Assembly: GCF_900090235.1 (NCBI RefSeq)
Contig: NZ_LT607750.1
Coordinates: 3,897,001 to 3,961,000 of the forward strand
Reading direction: 5' to 3'
Length of the DNA: 64,000 bases
Source of the DNA: Micromonospora echinaurantiaca
GTDB taxonomy: Bacteria; Actinomycetota; Actinomycetes; Mycobacteriales; Micromonosporaceae
Shown here: positions 8,136-17,784 of the stretch, one piece after another
Position numbering within the stretch: the first letter of the stretch is position 1
How the letters are laid out: each line of letters starts with the position of its first letter
Notes under the pieces: model-generated
Databases searched by the model: none
The model's input: only the letters and a program-made list of their open reading frames with translations
What the model was told of the DNA's origin: nothing
Translations under genes and position numbers: made by a program

Positions 8136-10022
8136 ATGGGGCTGTCGTTCCAGATCCTCGGCCCGGTCCGGGTCCTCCGCGACGGCCGCCCGCTGCGGTT
8201 GCCGGCCGGCCGGCCGACCGCGCTGCTGGTCACCCTGCTGCTGCACGCCGGCGTGGCGGTCCCGGTGGAGCGGCTGCGCCAGGAGCTGTGGGGCGGGCAG
8301 GCCCCCGCCTCCGCGGTGGCGAACCTGCGCAGCCACGCCAGCCAGCTCCGACACCTGCTCAGCGGTCCCGGCGAACCGGTGCGGCTGCACGCCGAGGGCG
8401 GCGGCTACCGGCTCCGGGTGGCGCCGGGTGAGCTGGACGCCACCGAGTTCGAGCGGCTGGTCACCGAGGGCCAGGCGGCCCGCGCCCGCGGCGAGCCGGC
8501 CGTCGCGGCCAACCTGCTGGAGCGGGCGCTGGCGCTCTGGTCGGAGACCGAGCCGCCGCCGGCGTACGGGGCGGTGACGGCGGCCGCGTTCGACCGGCTG
8601 CGCGAGCGCCGGGCCGGCGCCCGGGAGGCGTACGCCGGGTGCCGGCTGGAACTGGGCGACCCCGGCAGCCCCGCGCTGCTGGCCCTGCTCCGCGCCCACC
8701 TGACCGAGTACCCGTTGCGGGAGCCGGCCTGGGCGCTGCTGATGACCGCCCAGTGTCGGGCCGGCGACCAGGCTGCGGCGGTGCAGACGTACCGGAGCGC
8801 GTGCCGGGCGCTCGCCGGGGAGCTGGGCGTCTCCCCCGGCCCCGAGCTGGCCGAGCTGTACCGCTCGGTACGCCGGCACGACCCGCGGCTGCTGCCGGCC
8901 GGCAGCCGCGCCCGCCCGCGCGCCCGCGGCCGGCCCACCGGCCCCGGCCCGGCGGCGGTGCCGCACGAGCTGCCCTGCGCCACCGCGCCCTTCGTCGGCC
9001 GGCACGCCGAACTGGCCCGCCTCGGTGCCGCGCTGGCCGGCGCCGGCGAGCGTCCGGTCACGGTGTCGGTCTACGGCATGGCCGGCACCGGCAAGTCGGC
9101 CCTCGCGCTGCGGGCTGCGGCCGCGGCGCTGGACGCCTTCCCCGACGGCCAGCTCCACCTCGACCTGGGCGGCTCGGTCGCGGACGCCCTGCTGCCGCCG
9201 ATCCAGGTGGCCAACCGGGTGCTCCGGTCGCTCTGCCCGACCTGCCGGCCGGAGCCGCCCAGCCTCGCCGAGGCCCGGGCCCGGATCCGGTCCCTGCTGT
9301 TCAACCGGCGGGTGCTGCTGGTGCTCGACAACGCCGCCGACGCCGCCCAGGTCGACGGTCTGCTGCCGGTACGCGGCGGCTGCGCGCTGCTGGTGACCAG
9401 CCGCACCCCGGTGCTCGACGGGGCGGACCGGCCGCTGCGGCTGGATCCGCTTCCCCCGGCGGACGGGCTCGCCCTGCTCCGGGCGGCGGCCGGCAACCGC
9501 CGGGTGAACGAGGAGCCGGAGGCCGCCGGCGCGGTGGTGGCGCTCTGCGAGGGGCTGCCGCTGGCGCTGCGTACCGCCGCCCGCCGGCTCGCCGAGGGGC
9601 CGCACTGGTCGCTGGGCCGGCTGGCCCGGTTGCTGCGCGACGAGCGCTACCGGCTCGCGGAGACCGGGCTGCGGCCCCGGCTGACCGCCAGCTACCGCCG
9701 GCTCGGGTCGGCCGCTCCGGTGTTCCGGCGGTTGGGCCGGGCCCGGCCGGGGCCGGTCACCGCCGAGCTGGCCGCCGCGCTGACCGGCCAGCCGCCCGAG
9801 GAGGCCGCGCGGGCCCTGGACCGGCTGGTGGCCGCGCAGCTCGCCGAGCCGGCCGGGCCGGGCCGGTTCCGCATCGGCGACCTGGTCCGGCTCTTCGCCG
9901 CCGAACTCGCCGCCGCTGAGCAGCCCGACCCCGGTCCCGACGCGGAGCGGCCCGGCCCGGACGACGGGCGGGCCGGACCGACCGTGCCAGGCCAGCGGCG
10001 CGCCACCGACCTGAGCGGCTGA
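8136..10022 (+). CDS. AfsR/SARP-type transcriptional activator with NTPase domain
   Basis: A 628-residue regulator. Residues 1-95 form an OmpR-like winged helix, 100-255 a bacterial transcriptional-activation (BTAD) domain, and 285-600 a STAND/NB-ARC-type ATPase with Walker A GMAGTGKS (314-321) and Walker B LLVLDNAAD (Asp398). The C-terminal TPR array of full AfsR is absent. SARP proteins bind direct heptamer repeats placed 8 bp from the -10; such sites occur at 13129-13218, which makes it the likely activator of the cysteine-rich-peptide genes. The ATG at 8136 follows GGAGGTC. Confidence 0.88.
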   Translation: MGLSFQILGPVRVLRDGRPLRLPAGRPTALLVTLLLHAGVAVPVERLRQELWGGQAPASAVANLRSHASQLRHLLSGPGEPVRLHAEGGGYRLRVAPGELDATEFERLVTEGQAARARGEPAVAANLLERALALWSETEPPPAYGAVTAAAFDRLRERRAGAREAYAGCRLELGDPGSPALLALLRAHLTEYPLREPAWALLMTAQCRAGDQAAAVQTYRSACRALAGELGVSPGPELAELYRSVRRHDPRLLPAGSRARPRARGRPTGPGPAAVPHELPCATAPFVGRHAELARLGAALAGAGERPVTVSVYGMAGTGKSALALRAAAAALDAFPDGQLHLDLGGSVADALLPPIQVANRVLRSLCPTCRPEPPSLAEARARIRSLLFNRRVLLVLDNAADAAQVDGLLPVRGGCALLVTSRTPVLDGADRPLRLDPLPPADGLALLRAAAGNRRVNEEPEAAGAVVALCEGLPLALRTAARRLAEGPHWSLGRLARLLRDERYRLAETGLRPRLTASYRRLGSAAPVFRRLGRARPGPVTAELAAALTGQPPEEAARALDRLVAAQLAEPAGPGRFRIGDLVRLFAAELAAAEQPDPGPDAERPGPDDGRAGPTVPGQRRATDLSG

Positions 10023-10099
10023 CGCGCCGAGACGCGCGCGGCCCGACGACGGGCGGACCGCCGGCGGTGTCCCGCGCGGAACCCCGGCGGGCGACCCGC

Positions 10100-11944
10100 T
10101 CAGGCCGGGGTGGCGCTCTGCTCGCGGTAGCCGCGCGCCTGGAGGGTGAACAACCGGGCGTAGCCCCCGCCGGCGGCGAGCAGCTCGTCGTGGCCGCCGT
10201 GCTCGGCGATCCGGCCGTCGGCCAGCACCACTATGCTGTCGGCGTCGCGCACCGCGTTCAGCCGGTGCGAGATGAGCAGGCTGGTCCGGCCGGCGCGCAG
10301 CCGGCGCAGCCGGGCGTGCAGGTCGTGCTCGGCCTCCGCGTCCAGGCCGGAGCTGGGCTCGTCGAGCACGAGCAGGTCGCGGTCGGCCCGCAGGAAGCCG
10401 CGGGCCAGCGCGATCCGCTGCCACTGGCCGCCGGAGAGGACCACGCCGGCCCGCGGGTCGTCCCGGTCCGGCCCGTCGAAGAAGATCCGGGTGAGCAGGG
10501 TGTCGTAGCCGCGGGGCAGGGCGGTGAGGGCGTCGTCGATGCCGGCGTGCCGGGCGGCGGCGCGCAGCCGGGCCCGGTCGTCCCGGGCGGCCAGGTCGCC
10601 GACCGCGATGTTCTCCCCGGCACTGAGGTCGTACGGCATGAAGTCCTGGAACACCGCGCCCAGCCGCTCCCGCAGCGCCGCCGGGTCGAACTCGCGCAGG
10701 TCCACCCCGTCCCAGCTGATCGAGCCGCGCTGCGGGTCGTAGAACCGGCAGAGCAGCTTCACCAGGGTGCTCTTGCCGGCGCCGTTGAGCCCGACCAGCG
10801 CGGTGGTCGACCCGGCGGGCAGGACCAGATCCACCCCGCGCAGCACCCACGGGTGCTCCGGCGAGTACCGGAACCACACGTCGCGCAGCTCGATCCCGCG
10901 CCGCAGCGGCGGCACCGGGCGGGGCGCGGCCGGCACCGGCAGGTCCGGCTCGGCGCGGATCACCTCGTCGTAGTGGTCGAACAGCAGCAGCGCCTGGTGG
11001 ATCGCGCCGAGCTGCCCGACCAGGCTGCCCAGCGCACCCTGCACCCCCGGCACGGCGGCCAGGTAGACCGCGACGTCGCCGGGGGTCAGCCCGCCGGCGG
11101 CGGCGCGGGTGACCACGTAGACCACGCCGGCCCCGGCCACCCCGGCGCCGAGCAGGCCGAGCAGCGCCTGCGCGCGGACCTCCCGGCGGTCCAGTCGCTG
11201 CTCCACCCGGTGCATGCCGCGCAGCTCGTCGAGCATCCGGTCGCCGAAGAACCGGCCGAGGCCGAACAGCCGCACCTCCTTGGCGGCGGGCAGCCCCACC
11301 AGCAACTGGGCGAAGAACAGGTCGCGCCGCTGGAAGTGTTCCAGGTGCAGGATCATCGCCGCGCGGGCCCGGTTGAGCCGTAGCTGCATCCAGAGCGTGG
11401 GCAGCGCCGCCACCAGCACCAGCAGCCCCACCACCGGGCTGAGCACCAGCAGCACGCCGAGGAAGCCGACGGCCACGATCACGCTCTGCACCCCGGCCAG
11501 CGCGCTGCCGGTCAGCTGGACGGGGCCGAGGTGCCCGGTCTGCTGGGCGGCCTGCAACCGGTCCTGGAACGCCGGGTCCTCCAACCGGGCGAGCCCGCCG
11601 AGGCGCTGCACGGCCGCGTACAGGTGGGCCCGGACCAGTCGGCTCACCGCCCGGGTCCGCTCGGCCTCCACGTACCGGCGCAGGTGCGGCAGGAGCACGC
11701 TGGTGGCGGCCACCACCGCCAGCCCGACCCCGAGCACGGCCAGCGGCACGGCCGGCCCCCGGCCGGTGGTCAGCTTGTCCAGCACCAGCTTGGTCAGCGC
11801 CGCGACGAGCACCGGCGCCAGGCCGCCGACCACCGCGAGCAGCAGGTCCGCGAACGTGCCCCCGGGCGCCGCCCGCCAGGTCAGGCCGACGGCCTGCCGG
11901 GCGTGCCGGGCGGCGCGCCGGGGCGAGAGCCGGGGACCGGTCAC
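10100..11944 (-). CDS. ABC transporter, fused membrane and ATPase domains
   Basis: A 614-residue half-transporter. The first ~330 residues contain about six transmembrane helices of the type-1 exporter fold. The ATPase domain follows, with GLNGAGKST (Walker A), LSGGQWQR (signature), LLVLDEP (Walker B) and an H-loop ISHRL. There is no N-terminal C39 peptidase domain, so it would export without cleaving a leader. The GTG at 11944 overlaps the redoxin stop (GTGA). Context suggests export of the 71-residue cysteine-rich peptide; a substrate cannot be assigned from sequence. Confidence 0.88.
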   Translation of the reverse strand: MTGPRLSPRRAARHARQAVGLTWRAAPGGTFADLLLAVVGGLAPVLVAALTKLVLDKLTTGRGPAVPLAVLGVGLAVVAATSVLLPHLRRYVEAERTRAVSRLVRAHLYAAVQRLGGLARLEDPAFQDRLQAAQQTGHLGPVQLTGSALAGVQSVIVAVGFLGVLLVLSPVVGLLVLVAALPTLWMQLRLNRARAAMILHLEHFQRRDLFFAQLLVGLPAAKEVRLFGLGRFFGDRMLDELRGMHRVEQRLDRREVRAQALLGLLGAGVAGAGVVYVVTRAAAGGLTPGDVAVYLAAVPGVQGALGSLVGQLGAIHQALLLFDHYDEVIRAEPDLPVPAAPRPVPPLRRGIELRDVWFRYSPEHPWVLRGVDLVLPAGSTTALVGLNGAGKSTLVKLLCRFYDPQRGSISWDGVDLREFDPAALRERLGAVFQDFMPYDLSAGENIAVGDLAARDDRARLRAAARHAGIDDALTALPRGYDTLLTRIFFDGPDRDDPRAGVVLSGGQWQRIALARGFLRADRDLLVLDEPSSGLDAEAEHDLHARLRRLRAGRTSLLISHRLNAVRDADSIVVLADGRIAEHGGHDELLAAGGGYARLFTLQARGYREQSATPA

Positions 11945-12480
11945 CGCGCCACCGGCAGGTCCAACCGGGCGATGCCGAACGAGTTGGCGGCCACCACGCC
12001 GTGCTCGTCGAGCAGACCGAACGCCGGGAAGCCCTTGACCCCGAAGGCGAGCGGCAGCGGGCCGGTGCCCGGCTCGACGAAGACGGTGGCCACGTCGGCG
12101 AAGCGGGCCGCGTACGGCTCGGTCTCCGGGCCCTTGCCGACCACCACCACCCAGACGTGCTCCGCCCCGCCCGGCATCTCCCGGGCCCGGTCCAGCAGGT
12201 CCGGGATCTGCGCCTCGCACAGGTCGCAGGCCGGCGAGAGGAACGCCACCAGGGTCATCGGCGGCAGGTCGGCGCGGGTGTGGGTGCGCCCGCGCAGGTC
12301 GGTGGCGACGAACTCGCCGGGCACCGAGCCGGGCTCCAGCATGGACTCCGGCAGGGTGGACTGCTTGTCGCCGAGCAGCTCGGTGTGCTCGCGCAGCCGG
12401 CGGATCACGCCGAGCGTCAGCACCAGGTTCAACAGGCCGAGGACGATGGCGACGACGACGGCGGCGGACAGGTACCACAT
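11941..12480 (-). CDS. Membrane-anchored TlpA/MauD-like thiol-disulfide protein
   Basis: A 179-residue protein with one N-terminal transmembrane helix (about residues 4-24) and a thioredoxin-like domain outside the membrane. The active site is C85-D-L-C88 within LSPACDLCEAQ. The order MauE then TlpA/MauD matches methylamine dehydrogenase clusters, where MauD and MauE are needed for disulfide formation in the small subunit. Here the neighbouring disulfide-rich candidate is the peptide at 13253. It shares an operon with the ABC exporter and MauE-like gene. Confidence 0.85.
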   Translation of the reverse strand: MWYLSAAVVVAIVLGLLNLVLTLGVIRRLREHTELLGDKQSTLPESMLEPGSVPGEFVATDLRGRTHTRADLPPMTLVAFLSPACDLCEAQIPDLLDRAREMPGGAEHVWVVVVGKGPETEPYAARFADVATVFVEPGTGPLPLAFGVKGFPAFGLLDEHGVVAANSFGIARLDLPVAR

Positions 12481-12521
12481 GGCGCACTCCTAGGTCGACG
12501 GACGGCGGGACGCGGGACGGC

Positions 12522-13094
12522 TCATCCCCGGCGGCGACCGGCGACGGGCGCGGCCGGCGACCGGCGGGACGGGGTGGGGGCGAACAGGGCGGCGAGGTCG
12601 TCGAAGCGGATCACCAGGGCGGCGACCGGCACCGCCGCGGCCAGGCCGAGCAGCAGCCCGGCGGGGCGCAGCGGCTCCGGCGGGGCCAGCGCGAGCACCG
12701 CCCAGCCGAACCCGGCGACCGCCAGCAGCACCGCGTTGCGCAGCACGTGCCGGGCGCCGAGCGGGGCACCGCCGGCGCCGAAGCAGCGGCACGCGGGACG
12801 GCGACCCCGGCGGACGGCCGCGACGATCGCCGCGCTGAGCACGCCGAGCAGGCCGGTCGCCACGGCGTAGCCGGCGCGCACCGTCGCCGGCACCGCGAGC
12901 AGCCCGACGACCGCCGCCTCCGCCGCCACGGCGAGGTACGCGGCCGCCGTGGCCCACGCCCGGGGCAGCAGGCCGAACTGGTCGACGGAGCGGGCGAACT
13001 CGGCGAACGCCGCCCGGCCGCGCACCTTGCCGACGACCGCCGCCAGGAACACCAGCGCCAGCGTCAGCCGGCCGGCGACCTCGACGTACCGCAT
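12522..13094 (-). CDS. MauE/DoxX-like redox-associated membrane protein
   Basis: A 190-residue integral membrane protein with about four helices. The C102-R-C104-F-G motif between helices is typical of the MauE family, which is thought to pass oxidising equivalents to a partner thioredoxin. The ATG at 13094 follows GGGAGG; a longer start at 13154 would cross the operator region. It is first in the mauE-tlpA-ABC operon and is read from the heptamer-controlled promoter at 13129-13161. Confidence 0.82.
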   Translation of the reverse strand: MRYVEVAGRLTLALVFLAAVVGKVRGRAAFAEFARSVDQFGLLPRAWATAAAYLAVAAEAAVVGLLAVPATVRAGYAVATGLLGVLSAAIVAAVRRGRRPACRCFGAGGAPLGARHVLRNAVLLAVAGFGWAVLALAPPEPLRPAGLLLGLAAAVPVAALVIRFDDLAALFAPTPSRRSPAAPVAGRRRG

Positions 13095-13128
13095 CGGCGC
13101 CTCCCTGCGCTCGGATCGGGCAGGGCAC

Positions 13129-13161
13129 ACGGTAGGGGCCGGTGATACAGCCACGGATACA
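13129..13161 (-). promoter_or_regulatory. SARP-type operator/promoter for the mauE-tlpA-ABC operon
   Basis: On the minus strand TGTATCC (13161-13155) and TGTATCA (13149-13143) are direct repeats 12 bp apart. Exactly 8 nt separate the second repeat from TACCGT (13134-13129), a -10 hexamer with no good -35. This is the operator layout known for SARP activators (heptamer repeats about 11 bp apart, 8 bp from the -10). Confidence 0.65.
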
Positions 13162-13187
13162 TCCGCGACCGGCGTCGGGCGGCACGA

Positions 13188-13218
13188 TGTATCCCGCTGT
13201 AACCGCCCGTCGTACGGT
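13188..13218 (+). promoter_or_regulatory. SARP-type operator/promoter for the cysteine-rich peptide gene
   Basis: TGTATCC (13188-13194) and TGTAACC (13198-13204) are direct repeats 10 bp apart. Exactly 8 nt separate the second from TACGGT (13213-13218). Transcription would begin near 13225, with the strong GGGAGGTGAT ribosome site and ATG at 13253. The layout mirrors the divergent promoter at 13129-13161; the two outer elements also form a 9-bp inverted repeat (13155-13163 and 13186-13194). Confidence 0.65.
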
Positions 13219-13252
13219 CCGTCGCATCCGACGCGGCGAGGGAGGTGATCAG

Positions 13253-13468
13253 ATGTTTCGTCGGCTGGAAAACCTGGGCGAGCGCATGCTCGGCCTGTTC
13301 GTGCCGAAGGTGACCGCGGCTGCGGGCTGCCCGCCGGACCCGTGGTGCGCGCTGTGCGGGATGTGCCACTTCAAGCGGTGCAGCTACACCCCGTCGTGCG
13401 GCACGACCTGCGGCTCGTGCGGCTACTACTGCTCCGCGGGCGCCACCACGATGACCTCGCTGTGCTGA
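13253..13468 (+). CDS. 71-residue cysteine-rich peptide, putative precursor
   Basis: No family was recognised. Residues 1-25 look like a leader: charged start (MFRRLENLGER), a hydrophobic LGLFVPKV stretch and a small-residue TAAAG end. Residues 26-71 hold ten cysteines (26, 32, 35, 38, 43, 49, 53, 56, 60, 71) with CxxC spacings, two Trp/Tyr-rich turns and little charge, which fits a multi-disulfide or crosslinked peptide. The start is set by GGGAGGTGAT. It faces MauE/TlpA redox genes and an ABC exporter, and a type I-like signal peptidase follows on the other strand. It vaguely recalls the cysteine-rich methylamine dehydrogenase small subunit but is too short to be one. Confidence 0.8.
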   Translation: MFRRLENLGERMLGLFVPKVTAAAGCPPDPWCALCGMCHFKRCSYTPSCGTTCGSCGYYCSAGATTMTSLC

Positions 13469-13502
13469 GTGGGGTCGGGCGCGCCGCGGGGCCGGACTCC
13501 GG

Positions 13503-13985
13503 TCACGCGGCGCGCCGCTGCCGCGGCAGCCGGGGCCGCACCACCACGCCGAGCAGGTCGGCCGCCGGGATGTACCCGCACTCGCGCGAGTCGTAGCTGT
13601 ACGGCGGGTTGTCGCCGAGCACCACCAGGCGCCCCGGCGGCACCACCGGGTCGGCGCCCCCGCGCAGCAGCGGCACCCGGTCGATCGGGACCGGGTCGCC
13701 GGGCACCGCGTACGCCCGCTTGATCAGCAGCCCCGGGCCGGCGTCGCCGGGCCGGCCGGGATGCCCGGCGGTCATCGCCGCCGGGGCGGCCACCACGACC
13801 ACGTCGCCGGGGCGGACCCGCTCCACCGGCACCCGCCGGGCCAGCACCCGGTCGCCGGCCCGCAACGTGGGCTCCATGCTGCGCCCCACCACCGACACCA
13901 GCAACAGGTGCCGGCGCGCCCACCACAGCCCGGCGGTGGCCGACGCGAGCGCGCCGGCCACCGCGAGCCAGCCGAGCAGCGGCAC
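13503..13985 (-). CDS. S26-family signal peptidase
   Basis: A 160-residue membrane-anchored serine protease. One N-terminal hydrophobic helix (about 3-32) precedes the catalytic Ser36 in GRSMEPTL and the general-base Lys89 in IKRAYAVPGD; VVLGDNPPYSYDSR is the conserved box of the family. It is shorter than housekeeping LepB and resembles dedicated accessory peptidases. GTG at 13985 begins 4 nt after the pheT stop, so it may ride on pheST transcription. Position next to the cysteine-rich peptide suggests it removes that leader; this is inference. Confidence 0.85.
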   Translation of the reverse strand: MPLLGWLAVAGALASATAGLWWARRHLLLVSVVGRSMEPTLRAGDRVLARRVPVERVRPGDVVVVAAPAAMTAGHPGRPGDAGPGLLIKRAYAVPGDPVPIDRVPLLRGGADPVVPPGRLVVLGDNPPYSYDSRECGYIPAADLLGVVVRPRLPRQRRAA

Positions 13986-13989
13986 CGGC

Positions 13990-16536
13990 TCAGGCGCCGC
14001 GCAGGACGGCGCCGAACCGCTCCGCGGCGCGGGCCACCGCCGCGTCCCGGGCGGCCACCGCCTCCTCCACGGTCAGCGTCCGGTCCGGAGCCCGGAAGGT
14101 GAGCTTGTACGCCAGCGACTTGCGGCCCGCGCCGAGCTGCTCGGAGGCGTACACGTCGAACAACCGCACCCCCTCCAGCAGCTCGCCGGCGCCCTCGACC
14201 AGGGCCCGCTGCACCTGAGCGGCGGGCACCGACTCGTCGACCACCAGCGCCACGTCGATCAGCGCCGGCGGGAAGCCGGAGACCGTCGGCGCGGGCGCCA
14301 CCGGGGCCGGCGGCAGCGCGTCGAGGTCCAGCTCCATCGCGCTGGTGCGCCGGGGCAGATCCAGCGCCGCCACCACCGCCGGGTGCAGCTCACCGGCGTG
14401 CCCGACCACCTCACCGTCGACCAGCAGCTCGGCGCAGCGGCCCGGGTGCCACGGGGCGTACTCGGCGGCCCGCACCTCGATCCGGTGCTCCGGGATGTCG
14501 GCGGCGGCGAGCACATCCCGGCCGGCCTGGACCGCGTCCGCCCAGCCGGCCGCCCGCCCGGCGCCCCACCAGCCGGCCGGCTCGACGTCACCGGTGAGCA
14601 CCACCGCGACGTGCCGGGGCTGGTGCGGCAGCACCGCGTCGGCGGCGGCGAACTCGGCCTCGGTGGGCCGGTGCTCCACCCCCATCGCGGGTGGGCGGCC
14701 GGCGCCCGGACGCGGCTGGAAGACCGTGCCGATCTCGTAGAGCGCCAGGTCGCGCTGGCCCCGGCCGAGGTTGCGCTTGACGATGCCGAGCAGCGGCCCG
14801 AGCAGTGTGGTGCGCAGCAGCGGCTCCTCCTCCGACAGCGGGTTGGCCAGCCGCACCGCCCGCCGCCGCGGGTCGTCGGCCGGCAGGCCGAGCAGGTCGG
14901 GCAGCTCGGGGGCGACGAACGGGTGCGCGAGCACCTCGACGTACCCGCGCTCGGCCAGCGACCGGGAGACCGCCCGGCGGCGCCGCTGCTGCCAGGTCAG
15001 CCCGCGGCCGGCGGGCGCCAGCGGCAGCACCGACGGCACCCGGTCGTACCCGTCGAGCCGGACCACCTCCTCGACCAGGTCGGCCGGGTGCAGCAGGTCC
15101 GGCCGCCAGCTCGGCGGGGTGACGGTCAGCGCCGCCGGACCGCCGGCCGGTACGCCGACCTCGCCCGGGTCCTCGGCCAGCCGGTCGGTGCCCTGCAGCA
15201 CGGTGCAGCCGACCTGCTCCAGCAGGGCGACCACCCGCGCCGGCGGGTACGTCACGCCGACCCGCCGGCTGGGCAGGTCGACCGGCAGCACCACCGGGCG
15301 GGGCGGCTGGACGTGGTCGATGTCCAGGATCTCCGCGCCGGCGGTCCCGCCACCGAGCTCGGTGAGCAGCCGGACCGCCCGCTCCAGGGCGACCAGCGGC
15401 AGCGCCGGGTCGACGCCCCGCTCCCAGCGCTTCGCGGCCTCGCTGAACAGCTTGTGCCGGCGGGCGGTGCGACCGACCATCACCGGGTCCCAGTGGGCGG
15501 CCTCGAGGAGCACGTTGGTGGTGCTCGCCACCACCTCGCTGGTCTCGCCGCCCATCACCGCGGCGAGCGAGACGGGACCGGTGTCGTCGCAGATGACCAT
15601 GTCCTCGGCGGTGAGGACCCGGTTCACGCCGTCCAGCGTGGTCAGCTTCTCGCCCGGCTCGGCGCGGCGCACCACCAGCGGACCGGTGATCCGGTCGGCG
15701 TCGAAGGCGTGCATCGGCTGGCCCAGTTCGAGCATCACGTAGTTGGTGATGTCGACGGCCAGCGAGATGGCGCGCACGCCGGCCTGGGTGAGCCGGCGCT
15801 GCATCCACTCCGGGCTCTGCGCGGTCGGGTCGACGCCGCGCACCATCCGGGCGGCGAACCGGTCGCAGCCGACCGTGTCGCGCACCTGGACCGGGTACGC
15901 CGGCGCCTCGGTGCCGCCGGGCGCGGGCGCCAGACCCGGGTCGCGGAACGGCACGCCGAGCGCGTGCGACAGCTCCCGCGCCAGGCCGCGCACGCTCAGC
16001 GCGTACCCCCGGTCCGGGGTGATCTCCACCTCGACCACGACGTCGTCGAGCCCCACCACGGGCCGCGCGTCGTCACCCGGCTTGGCCGGGCTGTCCGGCG
16101 GCAGCACCAGGATGCCCGAGTGGTCGTCGCCGAGCCCCAGCTCCCGGGCCGAGCAGATCATGCCGTTGGAGTTGCGGCCGTAGGTCTTGCGGGCGCCGAT
16201 GGCGAAGCCGCCGGGCAGCACGCCGCCGGGAAGGATCACCACGACCCGGTCGCCAGGGGCGAAGTTGGTCGCCCCGCAGACGATCTCCTGTGGCTCCCCG
16301 GTGCCGTTGGCGTCCCCGACGTCGACCCGGCAGAACCGGATCGGCTTCTTGAAGCCGGTCAGCTCCTCAATCTCGCGGACCTCACCGACCACCAGCGGGC
16401 CGGTGACGGTCTCCCGCAGGTCCACCACGGACTCGACCTCGATGCCGAGGTCGACCAGGGCCTGCTCCAGGTCGCCGGTGGGCAGGTCGGCGGGGAGGTC
16501 GACGTACTCCCGCAGCCAACTGACAGAAACTCGCAT
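13990..16536 (-). CDS. pheT: Phenylalanyl-tRNA synthetase beta subunit
   Basis: The 848-residue beta subunit pairs with PheS to charge tRNA-Phe. It shows the N-terminal MRVSVSWLREYVDLP motif, an EMAP-like tRNA-binding domain (about 40-160), the B3/B4 editing region, B5, the catalytic-like core and the C-terminal ferredoxin-fold anticodon-binding domain ending near FRAPDRTLT. Length is normal. It follows pheS by 40 nt and is followed at 4 nt by the S26 peptidase gene. Confidence 0.97.
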   Translation of the reverse strand: MRVSVSWLREYVDLPADLPTGDLEQALVDLGIEVESVVDLRETVTGPLVVGEVREIEELTGFKKPIRFCRVDVGDANGTGEPQEIVCGATNFAPGDRVVVILPGGVLPGGFAIGARKTYGRNSNGMICSARELGLGDDHSGILVLPPDSPAKPGDDARPVVGLDDVVVEVEITPDRGYALSVRGLARELSHALGVPFRDPGLAPAPGGTEAPAYPVQVRDTVGCDRFAARMVRGVDPTAQSPEWMQRRLTQAGVRAISLAVDITNYVMLELGQPMHAFDADRITGPLVVRRAEPGEKLTTLDGVNRVLTAEDMVICDDTGPVSLAAVMGGETSEVVASTTNVLLEAAHWDPVMVGRTARRHKLFSEAAKRWERGVDPALPLVALERAVRLLTELGGGTAGAEILDIDHVQPPRPVVLPVDLPSRRVGVTYPPARVVALLEQVGCTVLQGTDRLAEDPGEVGVPAGGPAALTVTPPSWRPDLLHPADLVEEVVRLDGYDRVPSVLPLAPAGRGLTWQQRRRRAVSRSLAERGYVEVLAHPFVAPELPDLLGLPADDPRRRAVRLANPLSEEEPLLRTTLLGPLLGIVKRNLGRGQRDLALYEIGTVFQPRPGAGRPPAMGVEHRPTEAEFAAADAVLPHQPRHVAVVLTGDVEPAGWWGAGRAAGWADAVQAGRDVLAAADIPEHRIEVRAAEYAPWHPGRCAELLVDGEVVGHAGELHPAVVAALDLPRRTSAMELDLDALPPAPVAPAPTVSGFPPALIDVALVVDESVPAAQVQRALVEGAGELLEGVRLFDVYASEQLGAGRKSLAYKLTFRAPDRTLTVEEAVAARDAAVARAAERFGAVLRGA

Positions 16537-16576
16537 GACTCAGACCACCGTCTCCGTAACTCGTACCCGCATCGCC

Positions 16577-17773
<1,197 letters not shown>

Positions 17774-17784
17774 TCAGGCCCGCC

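Noticed and set aside
5910..10877. A 1655-codon minus-strand open frame across several genes
   Set aside because: High-GC shadow: it crosses the dehydrogenase in another frame and runs antisense to the AfsR-like gene. Only its 3' 263 codons are the real glycosyltransferase.
13253..13468. Methylamine dehydrogenase small subunit (MauA)
   Set aside because: The peptide is about half the length, lacks the two quinone-forming Trp contexts and there is no mauB or amicyanin gene; only the redox helpers resemble the mau cluster.
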